From positions 6,884,966 to 6,948,965 of the forward strand of contig CM043959.1 in NCBI GenBank assembly GCA_014529385.2: a stretch of DNA of 64,000 nucleotides, given 5' to 3'. The notes under the pieces are model-generated. The model was not told the origin of the DNA, searched no databases, and saw only the letters and a program-made list of their open reading frames with translations. The DNA comes from Adiantum capillus-veneris. Its lineage: Eukaryota; Streptophyta; Polypodiopsida; Polypodiales; Pteridaceae. Made by a program: the position numbers and the translations under genes. Each line of letters opens with the position of its first letter. Positions within the stretch are counted from its first letter, which is position 1. Shown here piece by piece: positions 53,565-64,000 of the stretch.

Positions 53565-54182
53565 ACACCAAGAGACCCTAAAAACATAAGTCTACGTGAA
53601 CATGGCGATAAGAACCAAAGCTCAAACACAACTAGTGAATTTCAAGTAAGATACCATCTATGCCTACTTATAAGTAAGAGCATTTGCTCAAAAACAACCA
53701 AGAAAGCCCTATTCTATGTCCTACTTACTATGAATAGAGCCTACTTGAGGGAAGAGTATAAACTCATAACAACCAAGAGGTTTTTTTAATGCACTACTCT
53801 TGTCCACTTATTGAAATTAATGACAAAGGTTTAGAAAAACCAAGAGAACTCCCCACACCAATCCAATCTTAGAAGTACTAGTATGTGACCCGCGCGTTGC
53901 CTTGGCTACATGTGCATCAGTTGAAGCAACCATTGTTCTCCTTCCCTTCATAGGGAAGGCAAATGTGGGAAAATGCCTATGATTCTCATGTGAGCTTTTA
54001 TAGGTCTTTAATACACTTGTGCATCAACCACCACTATAAGTACTTTCTAGATGACAATGTATCACAACACACAAGGTCTAAGTGCCCTCCACATTCACAC
54101 CAACCAAGCAAAAATCTATCTTTTGGATCAACACTATGTCTACCTTTCCGAGTGTAAGATCGAACAACTAATAAAGTGTAGT
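53565..54182 (+). other. Element E body, no gene seen
   Basis: About 600 bp right of B with no recognisable domain; it does not visibly continue the RT cut at 16044. Short frames near 53963-54263 have no family. Confidence 0.5.
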
Positions 54183-54900
54183 TACTCTCCACATTCTTGT
54201 GGATTGACCAAGGACAAATCTCCTTCTAGTTGGTCATGCCAAGCTCCAACATACTCCTCCTAATCATGGAAAGTTTGTCCCTCCCCCCCCCCCCCCCTTC
54301 TCTCTATCCGTGTGTGTGTGTGTGTGTTTTGAGTCAAGATTTATCAGGTCAATTTGAGGTCCCTTGGGAATGAGTTAAGTAATGGGCTCCCTTTGCATGA
54401 TGTCTTTTCTTAACATCCTATTTTTCTCTCTAAGGAGGCAACGAATTTGCGATTAGGCTAGAGATGTTGCCCTCACACAATTGATATGGGACCCTGGTGA
54501 GTGGTAGTGGCCCTGTAAATAGAGATAAATGAAGTGTTGGTACTCTCCACATTCTTGTGGATTGACCAAGGAAAAATATCCTTCTAGTTGGTCATGCCAA
54601 GCTCCAACATACTCCTCCTAATCATGGCAAGTTTGTCCCCCCTCCCCCCCCCCCCCCCCCCCTCTCTCTATCCATGTGTGTGTGTGTGTGTTGAGTTCAA
54701 GAAAAATCAGGCCAATTTGAGGTCTCTTGGAATGAATTAAGTAATGGGCTCCCTTCGCATGATGTATTGTCTTAACATCCTATGTTTCTCTCTAAGGAGG
54801 CAACGAATTTGCGATTAGGCTAGAGACGTCCCCCTCACACAATTGAGATGGGACCCTGGTGAGTGGTAGTGGCCCTCTAAATAGACTAATAAAGAGCTGG
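54183..54900 (+). repeat. Two-copy tandem repeat of about 358 bp with poly-C and (TG)n
   Basis: Copy 1 (54183-54540) and copy 2 (54541-54900) both begin TACTCTCCACATTCTTG and end in 'gagtggtagtggccct...ataaa'. Each contains a C run (54283-54297; about 54640-54662), then 'tctctctatcc' and a (TG)n tract. Copies agree at roughly nine bases in ten, with length changes in the simple repeats. The words before copy 1 (actaataaag) match the end of copy 2. Confidence 0.92.
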
Positions 54901-55640
54901 TATCCTTCTTTGGATATAGTGTTTGCATTGAATGATGAATTCTTTAGATGCATTAGCATCCCCTCTCACCATCCTTACCAATCAAGGCATTGGTCATGAT
55001 AGCAACTCTCTCATGCTTCTCTCGTGTAGTTTTGGTCTTGAATTTGGGGCATCAGAGTCAACTAATTCATCAACTGCTATTTGTTGGCACTTAGGATGCA
55101 TATACTAGCCATGACCCAACATGCCAACATTACACCACAACTTTGCCATTGGTATGCACAACTGATTTGGTGAGTAGTGTGTTGTTTGCTTCTCAAAGGC
55201 AGTATTCATGATGGGTGTGTGACCTGGGGGTGATTGCATAGCTATAGCAACTTTGTCTCTATATGTGGATAAATTTCAAGTTTTACAGGCTGGATTTCAC
55301 TCAATCTAGCGAGCATGTACACTTCCATCTACCAGACTCGTCACATGGATGTTGAGGTCTCTTGCAATTGACCATAAGCATGTTAGTAATATAAGTCGCA
55401 TACTGTTTTTTATGTACATTTGGGCACCATTGGCACCTTAAAATGTGAGTGCAATGAAAGTAAAAAAGTTCACTCAATCATTTGTTTTTGCAAGAGTTTT
55501 GGGCATCATGCTAAAAGAAAGGGCGTGCTGTAAAATACACACACACACACACACACACACACCCAAACAAACAAACATACACACATGCATATTCTTCTTT
55601 GAGAGAGTAGACTGTATTCAACCATTCACATGGTTGCCCT
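54901..55640 (+). other. Non-coding stretch with a (CA)n tract
   Basis: No gene seen. A (CA)n microsatellite lies at about 55541-55562. Short open frames have no domain. Confidence 0.55.
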
Positions 55641-55654
55641 TACCCATATTTTAT

Positions 55655-55995
55655 ACCATAGCAGCCAATTGGCTTAGCTCCCACTCCCTTAAATGTGAGA
55701 CAGAGCATTGAGGAACTACATGGAGGAGAGTATCTTTTTGTACGCAAATTATATTTCGTAACAATTTGAGAGTGAGATCATCATACCCTACATGAGTGCT
55801 CCGCTTTTTATCACATCAAACTTGGTGTACCCACATTTTAGCCCATACCATGGTCTACGTGCCTTTCTCTCCTAGCCACCTCATGGATTCAACTTGTCAG
55901 TGGCCACCCTTATATCCATAGTCTTCGAGCATGTTCCATGTTGTACTCGGTCCCATAGGTCAATCTCACCTTTAAGGATGATCTCTCTCTCTTTT
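55655..55995 (+). mobile_element. 5'-truncated older LINE copy (3' end only)
   Basis: It aligns with the 3' end of the LINE at 59010-59390: 'cttagctcccactcccttaaatgtgagac' against 'cttagctcccattctctacgctgcgagac', the 'cataccctacatgagtgctc' zinc-finger region, and the terminal 'ggtcccataggtca...aggatgatctctctc'. It ends in a short (CT)n at about 55981-55991. It is strongly diverged and 5'-truncated, as usual for LINE copies. Confidence 0.75.
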
Positions 55996-56930
55996 GGAAT
56001 TGTAACGGGTATCCATGGAATGCGGGAATTGGCATTGATGAGCTTACCAATGACTCCGATGTGATACTTCTTGTCGAAACATGGGAGCATGATGCGCAAC
56101 GAATTCTTGGATTTGACAAATACGATGTGCATTCTTTGATGTGGGCCAAAAATGCAAAGCAACGAAGAGGCCAAGGAGGCGTAGCATGTATGACCAAAAA
56201 GGGTTTGAAAGATGTTTCCATTGTCAAAGAGATAAGTATAAACGCTACTTATGGCTGAAAATCAGCCCACCAAATGGTCAAGTCATGTTTGTGGCCGGTT
56301 GCTACATTCCTCACTATGACTCCAACTTTATGCTTGCTTGAATATGGATAGAGATCAACCCTTTGTTGAACTAGAGGAAGACATTGCTCATTACAAGGAT
56401 CAAGGTGAAGTCATTGTTTTTGGAGACATGAATGCTCGCACAAATATGCTACAACACGACACACAACAAGTAGACATGCCGCATGTCTCAAGAAGAATGG
56501 ATGAATCATACATGTATAATCGAAGTTCTAATGATGCAAAAGAAGTGGATCACTATGGAAAGTCACTTCTACATATGTGCAATAGTACCGGAATGCTCAT
56601 TGCAAATGGTGTATCTCTATGGCAAGGCACCAATGACTTTACATGTAGAAAGCACAACGGGCTAGCGTGATTGACTATATGTTGTTCTCGGAAGCCACTC
56701 TAGAATGCATACAAAGCTTTACACTTGGTGAATGGAATCCGAATCGGATCATAGGATGTTATGTATTGACCTCAAGTGTGGTAAACGGCCCGAGCATGTA
56801 GCCTCCAATCATGATGTGAATCATTTGTACCTACGTCTAGACTTCAAACGAGCACTTATATATGCTGATATGGTGGACCAAATGTTAAGCATGATAGAGC
56901 ATCAAGAGAGCCCAACATTAGAATGCAAGT
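55996..56930 (+). pseudogene. LINE endonuclease domain (APE type)
   Basis: Read in three frames: FWNCNGYPWNAGIG directly after the CT tract (the WN start of APE endonucleases), VILLVETWEHD with the catalytic Glu, VIVFGDMNART near 56420 (GDxN motif), DYMLFSEA near 56675 and ESDHRML near 56740 (the Ser-Asp-His catalytic motif). This enzyme nicks target DNA to prime reverse transcription. A stop near 56340 and frameshifts near 56665-56735 break it. Confidence 0.85.
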
Positions 56931-59010
56931 GAAGTTTTCAAAGAAGTAATTTTCTCTTGTGCGAAGGAATGCTTTTCGGTGAAACACATGTCTTGCAAAA
57001 GGTCTAAGAAGGGTAGCACCAAGAAGAAATGGTTTGACATGGAATGTAGTCAAGCCCGAAAACACTTGCTAAGATTGGATGCAATCAAAGACAAGGAAGT
57101 TTACTTGGAATGTTCACACACATACAAAGCACTTGTTCAAAAGAAGAGGAGAAGGTGGGAAGTCGAAAACAACTTCTTTTAGCACAAGAGAAAGCACAAG
57201 CATGTGGCAAGTTTTGGCAAAATCTAAAAGGCAAGCGCGTTGAGAGCTTTGGTGACTTGACTCTTGAGGATATGTATATGCATTGTAAGAATCTCTATGA
57301 GCAACCCAATGTGATAAGATGGAGTGTTGTAGCTCCCTTCCATTTATGTCTCCCTTCTTTACCATTGAAGATGTATGCCGCGCGCTTGAGAAACTTGCTA
57401 CTCGTAAGGCAGGTGACCTTCAAGGTGTCAAGGCTGAAATGATTAAATGGACAAGCAAGAAAACACAATATTGGATATGCGATATGTTTAACCTTGCACT
57501 TCAGTATGGCATGCCTCATGATTGGAGTGCAAATTGGATCAAACCTTTGCACAAAGGAGGAGATGTAAACAATGTGAACAACTATCGCACTATAATGGTT
57601 GGTTCTTTAATGGCAAAGTTATTTGGATGTATCATGGAGATGAAGATAAGTGAATGGGCTGAAAAGAATGGCAAACGTGCACTTGGCCAAGCAGGTTTTC
57701 GAAAGCATCATAGCACTATTGATCACCTTGTCACTCTTCGAGTTCTTATGGAAGCGTCTCGATTGAAAGGAAAAAAGTTGTATTGTTGCTTTGTGAATTT
57801 CAAGAAAGCTTTTGACATGGTACCGCGAGGATATCTTTGGAGACGTATGCAAAGCCTTCAAGTGTCGAGAGAATTTATGCATGCAGTCTTTCGCATCTAC
57901 CAAAAAGTGATATGTCGATTACGTATGGGAGATGGAATTTCAGAATTTTTTGCAAGCACTATTGGTGTCAAACAAGGATGCCCACTTTCCCCAACCCTCT
58001 TTGGGCTACTCATTGATGAATTGGAATGCATGGTTCTTGACTTTATGCAGCAAGAAGGCATAGAAGAGGTTAAGATTGGAAATGCGGTGATCATGCTTTT
58101 GCTTTATGCCGATGATGTAGTGCTCTTGGCACATACCTTAGAAGATGCACAAAAGATTATGAGTGTCTTGGAACGCTTTTGCCTACATAGCGGGCTGATC
58201 GTGAATGGATCCAAAACCAAGGTTATGCTTGTAAAGACCCTCAATGATGAAAATCCATGCATTGTATATAACAATGAGAAACTTGAAGTGGTAGATCACT
58301 TCAAGTACCTTGGCCTTGAGGTTCCATCCAATCATAAATGGAAGGATTGTGCAATGCGTCGCTTGGAAGCCGGAAAGAGGGCCTATTATGCATTTGAGAA
58401 CATGTGCAATGCAGGAGAGATCAAGTGTTGGGCTCTCAAAAAGTACCTCTTTGACACATTGGTGACACCGGTGCTTCTTTATGGAGTGGAGTGTGGGGTG
58501 GAAGCATCGGGAAGTCTACTTGGAAAGAGTTTTGAGAATGTCCAAAAGCGTTTTCTCACCAACTTTCTCCAAGTCAAGACACAAACACCCTACATGCTCT
58601 TACTTCTTGAGTCCAGATTGCTTCCCATTGAGGTCTTGGGCATGCAAAGGGTTGTGGAGTACATGCGTAAGACACAACGTAGCCCTTTGCATCGACTTCC
58701 TAGAATCGCATATGAAGCAAGTCAAATGGTTCAAAAGACATGCAAGAGCAAAATACTAAGTTCGGGGTGGATGCTTGATATCAAGAAATGGTTTGGAAGA
58801 TGGGATGCATGTCACTTGGTCAAGGATGCGTCGATCGACTCCCAAGTTAATGAGGCCTTCTTACAACGCCAATTTATCACGGCTTGGGAGAAATCTGGAG
58901 GTTCTCGCTTCAGCCATTACACCACACACGTTGCCCAAACTACAAATCTCTCTTCTTCTCGGAACGAGGTAACCGAACCCATTCCTACATCCTTGAGCCC
59001 ATCCCGTTGA
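56931..59010 (+). pseudogene. LINE reverse transcriptase
   Basis: The large 563-codon frame (57319-59010) contains the RT: KAGDLQGVKAEMIKW, NWIKPLHKGGDVNNVNNYR, LGQAGFRKHHSTIDHL, FVNFKKAFDMVPR (palm Asp), GVKQGCPLSPTLF and the active site LLYADDVVLL at about residue 263, followed by the thumb (VDHFKYLGLEV). The upstream part (56979-57330) is in two other frames, so at least two frameshifts separate it from the endonuclease. RT would copy LINE RNA at the nicked target. Confidence 0.9.
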
Positions 59011-59306
59011 GTGCGATCCGCACCATTGCCTCCATTCGTCTTAGCTCCCATTCTCTACGCTGCGAGACAGGACGTTGGGGCACTGGCGAGGAGTGTCATC
59101 GACTTTGCACCTTATGCCCTCGTCAAGTGCGAGAGAGTGAGTACCACACACTACTTGAGTGCTCAGCTTTTGACCACATTAGGTCCTCTTTTCCCCATAT
59201 ATTCAGCCATGATCTCTCCCTCCATACCTTCCTCTCCCAACCACGATGTGGACTCTCTATTGCGACGCTCATTTCAGCCATTTTGAGCATCGAGAGTCAC
59301 TTATGA
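58884..59306 (+). pseudogene. LINE C-terminal zinc finger
   Basis: A frame overlapping the end of the RT frame by a shift near 58920. It encodes SLRCETGRWGTGEECHRLCTLCPRQ (given in part) and HTLLECSAFDHIR: Cys-x2-Cys-x9-His-x4-Cys, the C-terminal zinc knuckle found in plant LINE ORF2 proteins. The truncated copy at 55655-55995 aligns with it. Confidence 0.8.
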
Positions 59307-59378
59307 ACTCCACTCACACCACGTGACATGTTCATTTGGTCCCATAGGTCATATTTGACTCCCAGGACGATAATAGAA

Positions 59379-59482
<104 letters not shown>

Positions 59483-60755
59483 TTAACCTTTGAGGTCACT
59501 GTGTCCCCCTCTCCTTGTATAAGTATGTGAGCATGCAAGCCCTTGACTTCAAGAATCAACGTTCATCGGCTAATATTTTTAGGTCTGTTGTGATCTTCTT
59601 CTTCTCCTCTCTCCCTCTCTCTCTTCTAACTTGCTATGCAACATACGACTTGTTGCTAACAATGTTTGGATTGGATAAGGTTTGCCTAAACTTAACAGCT
59701 GAGAGTCGAGATTAGTCGGTCTCAAGATTAACAGGTCTCAAACCACGTCAGTAGGAAGAAAAATGTCTCTCTCTGTGTGTTGTGTGTGTGTGTGTGTGTG
59801 TGTAGTTTGTAGTATTAAAAAGAAACATGTGAGAGGCGAAGAGCCTGGTCGTGTGTACCAGCGAGCCTACTTTCTACTCGATCACGAGCCGGCTCTTTTC
59901 TCTCTACCTATCTAATTGTGGTGATTAAGAGCCTCGAAATGGGCATAGCCTTTCACATGGTTGACTTTTGAGGCACTCTCGGTTAGCAAGAACCTGCTCA
60001 AGATCTGTCTCATCACTCAATCAAATCAAGCATTTATGTTCGAAAAGCCACCAATTTTCTTGACTTGCAAACAAAGATGGAAGACTATTTAGCCATTCCA
60101 AAGTGACCAGGCTCTAAATGTAAGCAAAATGACACGGAGGCAGTCCTATAATGGAGGCACGTGCATGGAGGTAGCCCTACAATAAGAGACCGGAATCATC
60201 ATTTCTAGGGGGAGGCCACATTAGGTGTGTAACACCATGGAGGATCCAAATGAGCAAACGATTGTTAACTCCAAGACCAAGGCCAATACCCTCGACTGGC
60301 AATGATCATCCTCCAACGCAATCACGTCAGTGTTTTGGAAAAATCATTCTTTCAAACATACAAAATTGCTTTCCTTTAATTTTCCAAGAGAAATTTAGGT
60401 TTATTTTGCAGGTTTTTACACTATTTTTCTCTATTTTGGGGCGGGACTTCTCCTTTTCCTCTTGCCCTCAACCGGCAGTTTTGAAATTGAAAACGGCATG
60501 ATATTAAGCTGAGACACATTTTTCCCAAACATTGAATGGAAGACCCTCCTTGCATGACCGTGGCCTTGAGCACTGTTGCGGCAAGCAATGCCACCTGTCC
60601 CCTTTGCAAAACCCCTTTTTCCTTCTATGTCAGGAGTTCGAGATGTGAAAACTTGGGAAAGCTAAAAAGCCTAGATGGTCACGTTGGAGCTCTCAACATT
60701 GTCGCATCCGCTGACTGGCCGAAAAAAGAAGAAGAAAGTGTGGAGACGAATTTGG

Positions 60756-60758
<3 letters not shown>
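59483..60758 (+). other. Element E body, no gene seen
   Basis: A (TG)n tract lies at about 59778-59804. The frame at 60536-60838 contains CPLC but no complete zinc-finger pattern and runs into a CT repeat; I do not consider it a gene. Confidence 0.55.
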
Positions 60759-60836
<78 letters not shown>

Positions 60837-60837
60837 A
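60758..60837. repeat. (CT)n microsatellite
   Basis: About 40 CT units with two interruptions (near 60801 and 60821). Confidence 0.95.
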
Positions 60838-61016
60838 GTGGTGTGGAGGGTCGCAGCTAGGCAAAAATGGAGCTCGTCGGGATCAAGGGTGGTGGACAGG
60901 AAATGGTAGAGGAGTAGGTGGCTCAACAAGCGCTTGTGGCGAGTAGGACATGTATTGGATCGAGAGTCTTGGCATCCCGGCCACCAAAGGATTGAGGTTG
61001 TATAAGGGTGTGGGGC

Positions 61017-62879
<1,863 letters not shown>

Positions 62880-62891
62880 GGAAGGGGGGAA
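62880..62891 (+). other. Polypurine tract of element E
   Basis: GGAAGGGGGGAA-type purine run directly before the 3' LTR. Confidence 0.85.
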
Positions 62892-63812
62892 TGTTAACTG
62901 AGTGAACGTAAGTTAACAAAAGTTGCTAGAGACCGAGCCTTATGGATGCACATCGAAGATCAACATGAAGAAGCAGTAAAGATTGGAGTTACACATTTTC
63001 TAGTTTTTTCAAAATGGTCACGTATTGTAAATTCTCGATTTATTTCAAGCCATTGTAATATTTTAATGTGTTATGGGTTCAATCGGAGTTCCAAGTTGTA
63101 AAGAATAGGTCAATTAGTGTGACTAGGTAGCAGATTCAGTAAGTGATGGAGCCCTAAAGGCCTTGGGCGCCCAAAAATTACATATTTTTACCCTAGGTAT
63201 ATAAGGTAGTGTGTAAAAGAAATTAGGGTTCTCAAGCTGATTTGTTGAGAGCACTCTTTGGTGAGAGCTCTTGAGGTGTGTGGCTATGGAGTCCTTGAGC
63301 TTCTACTTGCTCATGTGACTTGATTAACATTAATCAATGCTTAATTCTCTTTCACTATGCCTCTCTCATGCTTCTTATGATTGCCTATGATGCTTTGATT
63401 AGCTAGATCTTAACTAATTAGTGGTTCATCCCTCTCTAATCTTGTGTGATTTCCCTCCCTTCTTGTGTGTGCATGTAGGTTTGATTGGAGTGTAGTGCTC
63501 GATACATCTATGTGTGTGTGCTTGCGATTAGTGTGTTGCATGATAGGATTACTATTGTGTGCATCTTGCAGTCGCTAGTGTGTGTGATTGGGTTGATTGG
63601 AGGTGAAGGGAAGTGGATGTGGAGATTGCCCATCATTGTGGCTTAGCTCCTCCATAGGCCTAGAAGCTCACCTCGTAGAGCCAACCATTCATGCTGCCAT
63701 GATTAGCTCACTAATCGTGTGAGTGTTTCCATGCCCTAGCCGGGTAGCTCATCCCTCCAGATTGATAATTTTGTTGGTCATTGGAGCTATGCAACGATGG
63801 AAACCCCGAACA
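62892..63812 (+). mobile_element. 3' LTR of element E
   Basis: 921 bp, TGTTAACTGAGTGAACG...CCCCGAACA, homologous along its whole length to 2272-3176; TATA box at 63198-63205. It is followed by AAAAA and then F gag. Confidence 0.87.
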
Positions 63813-63817
63813 AAAAA
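63813..63817. repeat. Right target-site duplication of element E
   Basis: AAAAA, as at 2267-2271. Confidence 0.6.
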
Positions 63818-64000
63818 GATATCTTGCTTACTATGCAGAAGGTTCAAACCCTAAGTGAATTCATGTCTCAAGCCATAGAGTTTGATAATAGACTCTTTGA
63901 AAGAAGGAAAGAGAAGAGGCAGGAGGCAGCTCCATCCACTCCCTTTACAATAATATCCTCTAGTAAAGGTAGTTCAAGGAATCAAGAAGTCAACACCAAA
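63818..64000 (+). pseudogene. Gag (capsid) fragment of element F, right part
   Basis: An open frame to the window end: DILLTMQKVQTLSEFMSQ, then AIEFDNRLFERRKEKRQE. This is the C-terminal capsid helix pattern that follows the FCWGIRK segment at 2240-2265 in this gag family, so the two fragments were once contiguous. Joining them directly across one TSD copy leaves a one-base frame discrepancy in the A run, so F gag had an indel or the run slipped. F continues beyond the window. Confidence 0.75.

Noticed and set aside
60536-60740. Possible RING-type zinc finger (CPLC)
   Set aside because: Only one Cys pair, no further ligand pattern, and the frame runs into a CT repeat.

Overview
The window reads as repeat-rich nuclear DNA from a land plant with a large genome, probably a fern, gymnosperm or similar. 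The evidence is Ty3/gypsy chromoviruses primed by initiator Met tRNA, Tat/Ogre-like giant gypsy elements with a tRNA-Asp-type primer site, a plant-type LINE and long (CT)n/(CA)n microsatellites. I see no credible host gene, rRNA, intact tRNA or CRISPR array. Every substantial coding region belongs to a retroelement, and nearly all are broken.

Layout: the DNA is a nest of retrotransposons at least four layers deep, resolved by LTR pairs and 5-bp target-site duplications (TSDs). Layer 1 is element F, a gypsy element whose putative LTR (1257-1872) carries heat-shock-element-like repeats and whose gag is split (1961-2271 and 63813-64000). Layer 2 is element E (2272-63812, LTRs of about 0.9 kb, TSD AAAAA), inserted in F gag. 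E's own body is 3177-6900, 13653-16044 and 53565-62891. Layer 3 holds insertions in E: element A (minus strand, 6901-13647, TSD ACCAA, internally deleted chromovirus), element B (plus strand, 16045-53559, TSD ATTGC, same family as A) and a LINE (about 55996-59465). Layer 4 holds two insertions in B: element C (minus strand, 18200-37164, TSD CTAGG, in B gag) and element D (plus strand, 38755-48521, TSD GATCG, in B at the protease/RT junction).

Element C is the most remarkable object. It is a Tat/Ogre-like element of about 19 kb. In element order it has a leader with palindromic repeats, gag with two zinc knuckles, protease, RT-RNase H, two consecutive integrase-type H2C2 zinc-binding segments, an integrase core, a second retropepsin-like domain fused downstream of integrase, a tail with repeated Trp-Ile-Pro-Lys motifs, a second palindrome array, and a coiled-coil accessory ORF of about 1,100 codons ending at the polypurine tract. 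A 24-bp palindrome occurs nine times in its two untranslated regions. Its two LTRs agree closely in R-U5 but differ strongly in U3, which ageing after insertion cannot explain.

Elements A, B and D are chromovirus-like: gag with a CCHC knuckle, protease, RT, RNase H, integrase and a divergent C-terminal chromodomain-like segment. D and the 3' half of B are full of single-base indels, and D's 3' LTR holds an 899-bp tandem duplication, so part of this interval may reflect sequencing or assembly quality. The LINE has APE endonuclease, RT and a C-terminal zinc finger. It ends in a long (CT)n tract and lies head-to-tail behind an older truncated copy with the same kind of tail.
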